Part shown: one piece after another, positions 1 to 7,032 of the stretch | How the letters are laid out: each line of letters starts with the position of its first letter | How positions within the stretch are numbered: position 1 is the first letter of the stretch | NCBI GenBank assembly: GCA_002343395.1 | Contig: DDSN01000015.1 | Location: forward strand, 1 to 37,253 | Direction: 5' to 3' | Length of the DNA: 37,253 nt | Source of the DNA: Hyphomonadaceae bacterium UBA2389 | GTDB taxonomy: Bacteria; Pseudomonadota; Alphaproteobacteria; Caulobacterales; Aquidulcibacteraceae | Translations under genes and position numbers: made by a program | Notes under the pieces: model-generated | Told to the model about the DNA's origin: nothing | Databases searched by the model: none | What the model saw: only the letters and a program-made list of their open reading frames with translations

Positions 1-24
1 ATCCCCCTCTAGGGGAGGGGGAGT
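1..24. repeat. C/G-rich dispersed palindromic repeat at the window edge
   Basis: The first 24 bases are an imperfect C5-CTAG-G4 type palindrome followed by G-rich sequence. Similar C-rich sequence occurs at the other end of the window (37237-37253), oriented outward in the same way. Such short C/G palindromes are commonly dispersed in alphaproteobacterial genomes; that both ends of the window stop in one suggests an assembly break at repeats. The repeat lies inside the reading frame that starts as rsmH. Confidence 0.6.
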
Positions 25-243
25 TGTCCCGCGCTCTCGCTGTTGGAATTCTGCTGCGAGCGCCGCGCCGCGCGCGATCGCGTCGGGGTCACGGTCAAAG
101 GCGATGACGCGCGCGCCCTGCTCAAGCATGACACGGGTGTAACCGCCGCCGCCGAAGGTGGCGTCGACGTAGAGCGCCCCAGGCTCGATCGCGAGCGCGG
201 CGATGGCTTCCGCCAGGAGGACCGGGGCGTGGGTCAAGCGCAC
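1..243 (-). CDS. rsmH: 16S rRNA m4C1402 methyltransferase RsmH (MraW), N-terminal part, runs off the window
   Basis: RsmH methylates N4 of C1402 in 16S rRNA in the cytoplasm and usually sits in the division and cell-wall (dcw) cluster. The visible 81 residues contain the family's opening HAPVLLAEAI, the SAM-binding loop VDATFGGGGYTR and the following FDRDPDAIARG. I chose the GTG at 243 because it is next to the conserved HAPVLL; a second in-frame GTG lies at 249. After residue ~70 the sequence (ERGTTPPPLEGD) no longer looks like RsmH because the frame enters the C/G-rich repeat. The gene may therefore carry an in-frame repeat insertion, be broken, or be mis-assembled here. mraZ, normally just upstream, is not seen. 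Confidence 0.85.
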   Translation of the reverse strand, partial: MRLTHAPVLLAEAIAALAIEPGALYVDATFGGGGYTRVMLEQGARVIAFDRDPDAIARGAALAAEFQQRERGTTPPPLEGD

Positions 244-262
244 CCCCACCGCGCAGCATTTC

Positions 263-366
263 CGTCATTCCGGGGCGACGCGAAGCATTGAACCCGGAAC
301 CTAGAGGCAAGCGGCGCACCGCCGGCCCCTGGGTTCCGGCTCTCGCTTCGCGGCGCCGGAATGACG
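263..366. repeat. REP/MITE-like palindromic element with CGTCATTCCGG termini
   Basis: An element of about 104 bp is bounded by perfect 11-bp inverted termini: CGTCATTCCGG at 263-273 and CCGGAATGACG at 356-366. Inner arms are partly complementary (gcgacgcgaagc against gcttcgcggcgcc). It resembles the dispersed intergenic elements of many alphaproteobacteria that read 'CGTCATTCCGG...CCGGAATGACG'. It has no coding capacity and sits immediately upstream of rsmH, where mraZ or its promoter would be expected. Confidence 0.65.
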
Positions 367-458
367 AACCTGGTTTCCATTGGCGCACTGTACAGCGAGT
401 CCGCGACAAAACGGCGCCCGCGATGCAGGCGCGGTGGGGTTTGGCTCGGAGCGGACAG

Positions 459-681
459 TCAGAGTTTTGTGCCGCAGTGCGGGCAGTAGCTAATTGCGAT
501 CCCTCCGCCGCCTGCCTCTGGCGCAATGATGACATGGCCCATCCCAGTATTCGTATCTGATGTCGAAGTAGCAGGCCAAAGTCCGCGCACGAAAATCATC
601 GCAGCACATCGCACCGCTAGCGGGAAGGCGATGCGTACCCTCCGGGCACGATGATCCATCGGTGTGAGTTTTAGCGGCCAT
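459..681 (-). pseudogene. Frameshifted remnant of a small zinc-ribbon-like protein (DUF6980-like)
   Basis: Reading the minus strand from the ATG at 681 gives a small Cys-rich protein (CPEGTHRLPASGAMCCDD, then ACYFDIRYEYWDG). This frame becomes basic and ends at a stop without a family-like C-terminus. The adjacent frame supplies a convincing one: HVIIAPEAGGGG, then IAISYCPHCGTKL and a stop at 459. Joining the frames at about 520-545 restores a ~75-residue protein with an N-terminal CC pair and a C-terminal CPxCGTKL knuckle, the layout I recall for the DUF6980-type family. One small indel would explain it; a sequencing error is the alternative. The function of the family is unknown. Confidence 0.5.
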
Positions 682-740
682 CCGGCGTCTTTAGCGTCAG
701 CGCCCCAAGTTCGGGCGAATTGTCGACCTACCAAAGCAAA

Positions 741-1137
741 AAGCCAGTCGGCCTATAAGCCGGGTTCTGTAGCCTGGATCGTAGACCAGGTGACGACCAT
801 TCCTCTGGACCATGCGTCGCCGCATGGTTCTCGCGACCTACCCGGATGCGCTCCCACGGACGGGCCGTACGCTCAGCGAGCGCCATCGCATCCCTATTCG
901 GTCTTGCTCCCGGCGGGGCTTGCCGTGCCGCCTTCCTTACGGTCGGCGCGGTGGGCTCTTACCCCACCGTTTCACCATCGCCTGCGCCCGAAGACGCGCG
1001 GCAGACTATTCTCTGTGGCGCTGTCCCTGAGGTTACCCTCGGCGGGCGTTACCCGCCGCCGTATCCGCGTGGAGCCCGGACTTTCCTCGAACGCAGCCTT
1101 TCGACTTCGCGCCCGCGGTCGCCCGGCCGACTGGCGT
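741..1137 (-). ncRNA. rnpB: RNase P RNA, bacterial type A
   Basis: This is the catalytic RNA of ribonuclease P, which matures tRNA 5' ends. The minus strand shows the conserved 5' block GAGGAAAGUCCGGGCUCC (1071-1088) and the conserved 3' block ACAGAACCCGGCUUAUAGGC (751-770). The outer helix P1 is an 11-bp perfect pairing between GCCAGUCGGCC at 1135-1125 and GGCCGACUGGC at 753-743. P1 is followed by a short U run (737-742), which probably also serves as terminator. The length of about 395 nt fits alphaproteobacterial type A. Ends were set from P1 and may be off by a few bases. Confidence 0.95.
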
Positions 1138-1239
1138 TGCCTAGATAGCATGCGCCAAGGCGCAAGATAAGGGGCCGCGCTCGCCTTTGATTTCCGCGCG
1201 TTCGAGCGGAACACCGCTTCACACTTTTCCTAACGCGCC

Positions 1240-2457
1240 TTAGGCCGCGCGTGCGTGCGCGATCAGCCCCTGGGCTTCGACCCGGATGGCGTGGTTCGTG
1301 CGCTCGATTTCCTTCAGCGCGTCCGCGATCGTCTTCTGGAAGGACTCCAGATCGTTGAGCAACTCGTCCAAACGATCCTTCACGCTCGTGTGCCGCGAGC
1401 ATTCGACCTTGCCCATGATGCGCGTCACCTCCAGGCCCGCGGCGAGGCGGGTCATATCCGAACAGGTCTGCTGGAAGCCTTCGATCTTCTTGGCGATGTC
1501 TTGCAGGCCCTCGGCGGCGTGGGCGCGATACGCGTGCTGCTGGTCGTCCAGCAACCGCATCTCGGGCTCGCGCGGCAGCGGACACGCGCTCTGCTCGGTC
1601 TCGAAGAAGCTCAGCAGTTCCTGCTGAACGCGCGCCGTCGCCACCAGGAACGCGCCATCGTTGATGGCCTTCGCAACGCCTTGGGCGGCGGCGATGAAGT
1701 CCGCGATCTTGGACTTCATCTCATTGGATAGGAGCGTGTAGTTGCTCGAGATAATCCCGATAGCCGCGCCATCCTGACCCAGCTGCGCCGCCAGAACCCG
1801 GAAATTGAACGGCACCGCTTCATTCACAGCATAGGCGTCCGCGATGCGGTTGGCGTTGACGATCAATTTTTTGGCGGCCGTGTTGAGCCTGCCGAAATAC
1901 CCAATCGAAGGCTCGGGGGGGTGCGCCAGCGCCGCGTCTCTCGCGGCAAGCTCGGCGCCGATCGCCGTCGCCAAGAACTCCCCGTAATTGTCAAATCCCA
2001 GCTCCTGCAGCCGCGCCAACAGCAGCGCCGCGCTGTCGGCCGGCGCCAGGCGTTCGCGCCGCTCCAATTCCGCGAGCGCCGCATATTCGCGTTTGACCAC
2101 CGCCAGCACGTCGCTCGATGGCCGAAGCCGCACGGACAAATAACCGCCCTCGATCGGGGTCACGATTGCGAAGACCCAATAGTGACGGCCGTCCTTGGCG
2201 CGGTTTTTCACGAACGCGCCGATGGGCTGACCCTGCTTGATCGTGTGCCACAGCAGCCAGAACACGGCGCGCGGCATATCGGGATGGCGTATGATCTTGT
2301 GCGGTTTTTCGAGGAGTTCTTCCCACTCGTAGGCGGCGATGTGCTGAAATACGCCGTTACCGTATTTGATGATGCCGCCGGCGTCCGTGCGTGAAAAAAA
2401 CAGCTCGTCGAAGCCGAAGCTGATCTCGCCCGTTTCAAGGCTTGAGTTGATGCTCAT
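1240..2457 (-). CDS. Cytosolic Aer-type PAS sensor protein
   Basis: 405 residues. Residues ~20-115 form a PAS domain closely resembling the aerotaxis sensor Aer: PHKIIRHPDMPRAVFWLLW, then FVKNRAKDGRHYWVFAIVTP. In Aer this fold binds FAD. The rest is predicted largely helical, with a stretch RVLAAQLGQDGAAIGIISSNY that recalls a degenerate chemoreceptor core. I see no transmembrane segment, no HAMP domain and no canonical chemoreceptor hairpin tip, so it is probably a soluble redox or oxygen sensor rather than a standard MCP. The stand-alone gene lies between rnpB and the amidase. The ligand and output partner cannot be read from the sequence. Confidence 0.75.
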   Translation of the reverse strand: MSINSSLETGEISFGFDELFFSRTDAGGIIKYGNGVFQHIAAYEWEELLEKPHKIIRHPDMPRAVFWLLWHTIKQGQPIGAFVKNRAKDGRHYWVFAIVTPIEGGYLSVRLRPSSDVLAVVKREYAALAELERRERLAPADSAALLLARLQELGFDNYGEFLATAIGAELAARDAALAHPPEPSIGYFGRLNTAAKKLIVNANRIADAYAVNEAVPFNFRVLAAQLGQDGAAIGIISSNYTLLSNEMKSKIADFIAAAQGVAKAINDGAFLVATARVQQELLSFFETEQSACPLPREPEMRLLDDQQHAYRAHAAEGLQDIAKKIEGFQQTCSDMTRLAAGLEVTRIMGKVECSRHTSVKDRLDELLNDLESFQKTIADALKEIERTNHAIRVEAQGLIAHARAA

Positions 2458-2528
2458 CGCGCGCCGACGCCCCTTTTGGCCGAAGACCTTAGGGCCCAGC
2501 TGGTTTCCTGATTGTTACCTGACAATTA

Positions 2529-3368
2529 TCAAGATGGCCTGAGCGCCCGGGTTTGGGCCGCAATATCCGCGACAATGATTCGCGTCTCCTCGTCGACCAC
2601 GCCGCTCACCTCCGCTTGCCGGAAGCGCGCCTGGAACGCGCGCACGCAGTGATGCGTCAGCTGATCGAACGCCTCCGTCATGTCGATACAGTAGCCTATT
2701 GCCGCCAGCTCCCGCTGGAGCGTCCCTACCGCCTCACCTTGATCGCCCAACCCAAACAACGCCGCGCCGCCGCGGCCGATCGGACACTTGGGCGCCAACG
2801 CGACGCCGTGGTCCGCCAGCGTGCTCCACGGAAACACCTCGCCCGGGTCGAGCTTGCGTCCCGGCGCGACGTCGGAATGCCCTACGATGCGCGCGGGAGA
2901 GAGTTCGCGGCGCGCCGTGACGTCATGCAGCAGGCCGATCAGCGCATTGACTTGATCATCCGGGAAATCCGGCAGGCCGAAATCATGGCCGCCGTTCACG
3001 ATCTCGATTCCGATCGAGCGGTCATTGGTGTCGACGCGTCCTTCCCACGACGATGCGCCCGCATGCCAGGCGCGTTGCTCTTCGTCGACGAGCCGATAAA
3101 CCGCGCCTTCCTCGTCAACGACATAGTGCGCCGAAACCCGCCCGAGCGGCGCCGCGGCGTCGATGGCGGAATCTTGCCAAGGGCCGGGATAGCGCCCCGC
3201 CACGGGAGCGGCGTCGGTGAGGCGCGAAAGCGCGACCTCCGCGTTTTGCATACCCGTGTAGTGCAACACGACCAGATCGATCGCGCTTTTGCGTGCGTCG
3301 AAGTTTGGCGAGGGACGTTCGATCAAGCGAGTCACGCCCGCACTATAGCGCGTTTCCCGCGTGCTCAC
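2529..3368 (-). CDS. N-acetylmuramoyl-L-alanine amidase (Amidase_2/AmiD type) with peptidoglycan-binding domain
   Basis: 279 residues. It should cleave the amide bond between MurNAc and L-Ala in peptidoglycan or muropeptides. The Amidase_2 fold spans ~12-185, with zinc ligands expected at H36 (LHYTG), H164 (VGHSDVAPGRK) and D174 (LDPG); E122 (SIGIEIVN) is the catalytic-type glutamate. Residues ~205-275 form a PG_binding_1 domain (GDQGEAVGTLQRELAAIGY). No signal peptide is evident from the GTG start, which overlaps the upstream gene's stop (GTGA, 3365-3368), indicating translational coupling. AmiD/AmpD-like enzymes next to a DjlA-like gene and the rnpB-rsmH area are a recurring alphaproteobacterial arrangement. 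Confidence 0.9.
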   Translation of the reverse strand: MSTRETRYSAGVTRLIERPSPNFDARKSAIDLVVLHYTGMQNAEVALSRLTDAAPVAGRYPGPWQDSAIDAAAPLGRVSAHYVVDEEGAVYRLVDEEQRAWHAGASSWEGRVDTNDRSIGIEIVNGGHDFGLPDFPDDQVNALIGLLHDVTARRELSPARIVGHSDVAPGRKLDPGEVFPWSTLADHGVALAPKCPIGRGGAALFGLGDQGEAVGTLQRELAAIGYCIDMTEAFDQLTHHCVRAFQARFRQAEVSGVVDEETRIIVADIAAQTRALRPS

Positions 3369-3631
3369 CCTTTGCGGCGCGGTGATTCCACTTCCCAGCC
3401 GAAAGGCGTACGCCGCGCCTCCAGCGTCTCAGGCCCCCCGGCGGGCGCCGGACGTTTCGGCATCATGCGCATCGCCAGCGCCGCACCCGCCACAAGCACG
3501 CCGACGATCGCGGCCGCCACGAACGCAAACATTAGCGCAAGCGCCGCGCCAATCGCCAACAGCGCCGCGCCGCAGGCGCGAATAAACGCGTTGATAGCCG
3601 TTGAACCAAAATCAGCGACGCTAGCGGTCAT
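3365..3631 (-). CDS. Small one- or two-pass membrane protein of unknown function
   Basis: 88 residues from the ATG at 3631, chosen because GAGGAAG lies 7-8 nt upstream; an earlier in-frame start at 3712 has no such site. Residues ~12-55 form a long Ala/Val-rich hydrophobic stretch, enough for one or two membrane passes. The C-terminal ~35 residues are Pro/Arg-rich and cytosolic-looking. It lies between the DjlA-like gene and the amidase and overlaps the amidase start by 4 bp, so it is probably co-translated with it. I do not recognise a family. Confidence 0.65.
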   Translation of the reverse strand: MTASVADFGSTAINAFIRACGAALLAIGAALALMFAFVAAAIVGVLVAGAALAMRMMPKRPAPAGGPETLEARRTPFGWEVESPRRKG

Positions 3632-3712
3632 TGGCGCACTTCCTCTCGCCCAATATGGATCGAAATGGTCCGTGATCAATACGGCGCGCGCGTGGCGACG
3701 CATGCGAAACAT

Positions 3713-4405
3713 TCATCTCGCGTCAACCATCAATTCCGCTCGAATTTTCGCGTAGGCGGCGTTTATTGCCGCGGTTTTCTCGCGCGCGATGGCGACGAAT
3801 TCGGGCGGGGCGCCGCGCGACAGCATGGTGTCGGGATGGTTATCAGCCGCGACGCGCCGCCAAGCCTGCCGCACCTCCTCCATGCTCGCTCCCGGCAATA
3901 GCCCGAGCACGGCATAGGGATCATCGACGTCGGGGCCGAGATTGGTGGCTTTGATCCGCCGGAACTCCAGTTCCGAAAATCCGAACTTCTCCGCCACCTC
4001 GGCGAGATAAGTCAGTTCCGAAGCCGTCACTTCGCCGTCCGCGGCCGCGATGTGGAAAAGGCCGTCGAGCACATCCTCAAGCAGGCAGGGCCGGGAGCGA
4101 TATTTGCGACCAATCTGCTTTGCATAGGATTCAAATCCTAAGACCGTTTGCTGCGCGAGAACGAACGCGCGGCGGAAGTTCCCCTCCTCGCCCGGCGGCG
4201 GTCGAAACACGCGCTGCGCCGCCTCAAGCTCCACCTGGCCGGCGTAGCCGTCGGCGCGCGCCATTTTCGCGGCGAGGCCAATGACAGCGGCGGTGAAACC
4301 CACGTCATTCGCCAGCGGGGCGCATTCCTCGCCAAACTCCGGCGCCTGCGCCTCGGGGTCGAAGGCGCGCGCGGCCATTTCGAGAATGTTGGTCCAAACC
4401 GACAT
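3713..4405 (-). CDS. DjlA-like co-chaperone: TerB domain plus C-terminal J domain
   Basis: About 230 residues. A TerB-like helical domain occupies ~30-150 (repeated acidic GYAGQVE and DGEVTASE motifs). A J domain follows at ~162-225 (DDPYAVLGL, then the HPD signature in DNHPDT), which should stimulate a DnaK-type Hsp70. Unlike E. coli DjlA there is no clear N-terminal transmembrane segment. The start is ambiguous: ATG at 4405 (MSVW) has GAAG about 9 nt upstream, and an in-frame ATG at 4414 would add three residues. The gene precedes the small membrane protein and amidase on the same strand. Confidence 0.85.
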   Translation of the reverse strand: MSVWTNILEMAARAFDPEAQAPEFGEECAPLANDVGFTAAVIGLAAKMARADGYAGQVELEAAQRVFRPPPGEEGNFRRAFVLAQQTVLGFESYAKQIGRKYRSRPCLLEDVLDGLFHIAAADGEVTASELTYLAEVAEKFGFSELEFRRIKATNLGPDVDDPYAVLGLLPGASMEEVRQAWRRVAADNHPDTMLSRGAPPEFVAIAREKTAAINAAYAKIRAELMVDAR

Positions 4406-4467
4406 CGCCGCCATCTTCGCTCATGCTGCGCCGCAGCGAAAGGGCGCTCGCGGCGCTGGCGCGGCGG

Positions 4468-5052
4468 CTAAACGAAATCCTTTGCGAGTTCGGCGCGCGT
4501 CGCCGGGCTCAGCATGGCCATGTGCGCGTAGCTTTCGTGGTCGACGCCAACCAGGATTTGGGTGCTGGGATCGCGAAAGCGCGCGCGCTGCTCCGGGTTC
4601 AGCTTGAAGTGCACGAAGTGAACGCTGGACGCCTTGCCATCGTCGCGCGTGCGTTCGACGTCCCCCTCGGGAACGCTGCGCACCTTCTCATCACCGACCT
4701 GGACAAAGAAGCACTCTTCGACGCCCCCGAGCCGCGCCAGAATTGCTTCGCGCCGCCGCGGTTCGTCGATCTCGAACATGATCGTGGCGCAGAGCTCGTC
4801 GCCTTGCGGGATCATCGGATTGTAGGCGGCGAGTTCGTCAGCGAGTTGTTCGTCGCCGCCACGTTCGATGTAAAGCATCTCCTGGACCTGGAACAGCATG
4901 GTCTCGAAGGTCTCGAAATAGAACGTGCAATACGGTCCGACATCGACGCGGCGCAACCGCTTCGACGGCAGCAACGCAGCGCGGCGTTCCTGACGCTCGC
5001 GCGCGAATTGATCCGGCGCAATAATGTCAGACGGTTCGATGCGGCGCTTCAT
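4468..5052 (-). CDS. DUF3501 family protein
   Basis: 194 residues; GAGAAGG precedes the ATG. The opening (ILA/IIAPDQFARERQERRAALLPSKRLRRV) and the block ETMLFQVQEMLYIERG are characteristic of DUF3501. No cofactor-binding cysteine cluster or membrane segment is visible, so a cytosolic role is likely. It starts 12 bp after the Fe-S protein gene, and in many Proteobacteria DUF3501 accompanies rubrerythrin and that same CCG-domain Fe-S protein. The context suggests an accessory to a peroxide or redox pathway; its biochemical function is unknown to me. Confidence 0.88.
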   Translation of the reverse strand: MKRRIEPSDIIAPDQFARERQERRAALLPSKRLRRVDVGPYCTFYFETFETMLFQVQEMLYIERGGDEQLADELAAYNPMIPQGDELCATIMFEIDEPRRREAILARLGGVEECFFVQVGDEKVRSVPEGDVERTRDDGKASSVHFVHFKLNPEQRARFRDPSTQILVGVDHESYAHMAMLSPATRAELAKDFV

Positions 5053-5064
5053 GACGATGCCTTC

Positions 5065-6429
5065 TCACACGAATCCATAAGCACGAGCGAAAACCTCGAT
5101 CGGGTGCGCCTCGTTTGGCTGCGCGCCGGCGACGTCCGCGAATTCATCGGCGACGATCTGGTTCAAATGCTTGCACGCCAGCGGGCAATCCGAGCACACA
5201 ATCTGGTTGTGTTTCTGGGCCACCTGCTTGGCTGCCGGCCGTCCCACCTTAACCGCGAGCGGGCGAGTTTCTTTCATGACTCCAAAGGTGCCGCCGTGCC
5301 CCGAGCATCGTTCGATAACATCGACCTTCGTGTCCGGGATGAGCTTCAGCATTTCCGCCGACTTCTGCCCCATGTTCTGCGCGCGCGCGTGACACGCCAT
5401 GTGCGCTGAAACGCCGCCCGCCAGCGGCGACAATCCCGGCGCCAGCCCCTCCTTCTTGGCGATATCGACGACATACTCGCAAATGTCGCGCGTTGCGGCG
5501 GCGAGTTTCCGCACGTTCTCGTTCTCGGGCAAAATGAGCGGCCATTCGAACTTCATCATCAGGCCGCACGACGCCGTGAGCGCGATCACCGCGTAACCCG
5601 CGTCAATCCACGGCGCCATGGCGTCGGCGACTTTCACCGCGCGGTTCGCGACTTCCGCGATGTCGCCATGTTCGAGTTGCGGCATCCCGCAGCACGCGGG
5701 ATAGACTACTTCCGTCTCCACGCCCTGATGCGCGAGCACCGCCTGCGCGGCCGCCCCCGTGCTTGGCTTGTTGTAGTCGACAAAGCATGTCGCGTAGAGC
5801 ACGGCCTTGCGTCCGCGCGCTGGCCCCGCCTCATTGACGCGCGGCGGCTCCAGCGCGGCGCGATGCGAGAACGTGTTGGCGTGATACTTGGGAAGTTCGG
5901 CGTCACGGGCGACGCCGACCGCCGCCTCCATGAGGCCGCGCGTCAGCGTATTGGCGCGCGCGGACGCGAAATTCGCCAGCGGCGCAACGAGCCGTCCAAC
6001 CGCGCCATTGCGATCCGTCTCCGCAAGTTGCGCCGATAGCGGCTGCTTGCCGTTGTTTTTCTTCAATTCGGCGGCGCGGAAACGCAGCATCAGATGGGGG
6101 AAATCCAGCGCCCACTCATGCGGCGGCACGTAGGGACACTTGGTCATGAAGCACATGTCGCACAGCGTGCAGGCTTCAACGACTTCGCCGTATCGCTCCT
6201 TCGGCACGCCGTCGAGTTCGCCGGTCGAACTTTCGTCCACCATGTCGAACAAACGCGGGAACGACTCGCAGAGATTGAAGCAACGCCGGCACCCATGACA
6301 GATGTCGAACACGCGCTCCATTTCCTTTTCGATGGCGTCGAGGTCGTAGAAGGCCTCCGATCGCCAATCGAGCGCGTGACGCGTGGGCGCTTCGAGGGAT
6401 CCTTCGCGAGGGCGTTCTGACGTTGTCAT
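5065..6429 (-). CDS. Heterodisulfide reductase-related (GlpC/CCG-type) iron-sulfur protein
   Basis: 454 residues from the ATG at 6429. The N-terminal part carries two ferredoxin-type clusters: CHGCRRCFNLCE and CTLCDMCFMTKCPYVPP, enough for two [4Fe-4S] centres. Two CCG-domain motifs follow (ACCGMPQLEHGD around residue ~245, and ERCSGHGGTFG around ~375), the fold of HdrB/GlpC that moves electrons or acts on thiol chemistry. It is the middle gene of rubrerythrin - this protein - DUF3501 and a plausible electron donor to rubrerythrin (inference). No transmembrane helix is evident, so it is cytosolic or peripheral. An in-frame start at 6471 would run into the upstream hairpin and is less likely. 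Confidence 0.88.
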   Translation of the reverse strand: MTTSERPREGSLEAPTRHALDWRSEAFYDLDAIEKEMERVFDICHGCRRCFNLCESFPRLFDMVDESSTGELDGVPKERYGEVVEACTLCDMCFMTKCPYVPPHEWALDFPHLMLRFRAAELKKNNGKQPLSAQLAETDRNGAVGRLVAPLANFASARANTLTRGLMEAAVGVARDAELPKYHANTFSHRAALEPPRVNEAGPARGRKAVLYATCFVDYNKPSTGAAAQAVLAHQGVETEVVYPACCGMPQLEHGDIAEVANRAVKVADAMAPWIDAGYAVIALTASCGLMMKFEWPLILPENENVRKLAAATRDICEYVVDIAKKEGLAPGLSPLAGGVSAHMACHARAQNMGQKSAEMLKLIPDTKVDVIERCSGHGGTFGVMKETRPLAVKVGRPAAKQVAQKHNQIVCSDCPLACKHLNQIVADEFADVAGAQPNEAHPIEVFARAYGFV

Positions 6430-6455
6430 CGGTGATCCGGCTGCGCGTCGCGACA

Positions 6456-6488
6456 ACTGTGAGCGCCACACACAACGGCGCTCACAGT
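6456..6488 (-). terminator. 12-bp perfect hairpin between rubrerythrin and Fe-S protein genes
   Basis: ACTGTGAGCGCC (6456-6467) and GGCGCTCACAGT (6477-6488) pair perfectly around a 9-nt loop. On the minus strand it lies about 30 nt downstream of the rubrerythrin stop and ~27 nt before the next start. No U-tract follows, so it is more likely a partial (attenuating) terminator or an mRNA 3' stabiliser, giving more rubrerythrin than downstream protein. Confidence 0.55.
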
Positions 6489-6519
6489 CCTATTCGCTCC
6501 GGCGACTGCTTTCAGGCGC

Positions 6520-6939
6520 TTACTTGTCGAGACTGTCCAGCGCGCGCTGGAAACGGCCCGCGTGGCTCTTCTCCGCCTTCGCCAGCGTTTCGAACCAATC
6601 CGCGATTTCCTCGAAGCCTTCTTCGCGCGCGGTCCGCGCCATGCCCGGATACATATCCGTGTATTCGTGGGTCTCGCCGGCGATCGCGGCTTTCAAATTA
6701 TCGGCAGTTGAACCGATTGGCAGGCCGGTCGCGGGATCGCCGACGCCCTCCATGAATTCCAAGTGGCCGTGGGCGTGGCCGGTTTCGCCCTCGGCGGTGG
6801 AGCGGAACACCGTGGCGACATCGTTGTAGCCTTCCACGTCCGCCTTCTGGGCGAAGTAAAGGTAACGGCGGTTGGCTTGGCTTTCGCCGGCGAACGCGGC
6901 TTTCAGATTCTCAAGCGTCTTCGATACAGCAAGCGACAT
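6520..6939 (-). CDS. Rubrerythrin-family (erythrin-like) diiron protein without rubredoxin domain
   Basis: 139 residues from the ATG at 6939. It is a four-helix ferritin-like protein with the diiron carboxylate/His motifs: E19 in AGESQANRRY, the AEGETGHAHGH segment (~49-59), E89 in AGETHEYTDMYP, and E123/H126 in AEKSHAGRF. Rubrerythrins reduce hydrogen peroxide to water. The C-terminal Cys4 rubredoxin domain of classical rubrerythrin is absent, so electrons must come from another protein, plausibly the CCG Fe-S protein encoded next. It is first in a three-gene operon. Confidence 0.9.
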   Translation of the reverse strand: MSLAVSKTLENLKAAFAGESQANRRYLYFAQKADVEGYNDVATVFRSTAEGETGHAHGHLEFMEGVGDPATGLPIGSTADNLKAAIAGETHEYTDMYPGMARTAREEGFEEIADWFETLAKAEKSHAGRFQRALDSLDK

Positions 6940-7032
6940 GGGAGGCCTCACAAGCGTGTTTGGAGCCCGCCTCGTCGCCGGAACGCGCCGAAATGTCCAA
7001 TCGAATGTTGCTTCAGCGCCTATAGAGCGCGT

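Noticed and set aside
2490..2520. GTAACA on the minus strand upstream of the PAS gene as another SigF-type promoter
   Set aside because: The hexamer is imperfect and no CG-rich -10 (CGAA/CGTA) occurs at 16 nt spacing.
2553..3755. 400-codon plus-strand open frame opposite the amidase and the small membrane protein
   Set aside because: It is the GC-rich antisense shadow of genes with clear motifs (zinc ligands, HPD etc.); composition is Arg/Ala-rich with no domain.
4423..5409. 328-codon plus-strand open frame opposite DUF3501 and the Fe-S gene
   Set aside because: Antisense shadow of conserved proteins.
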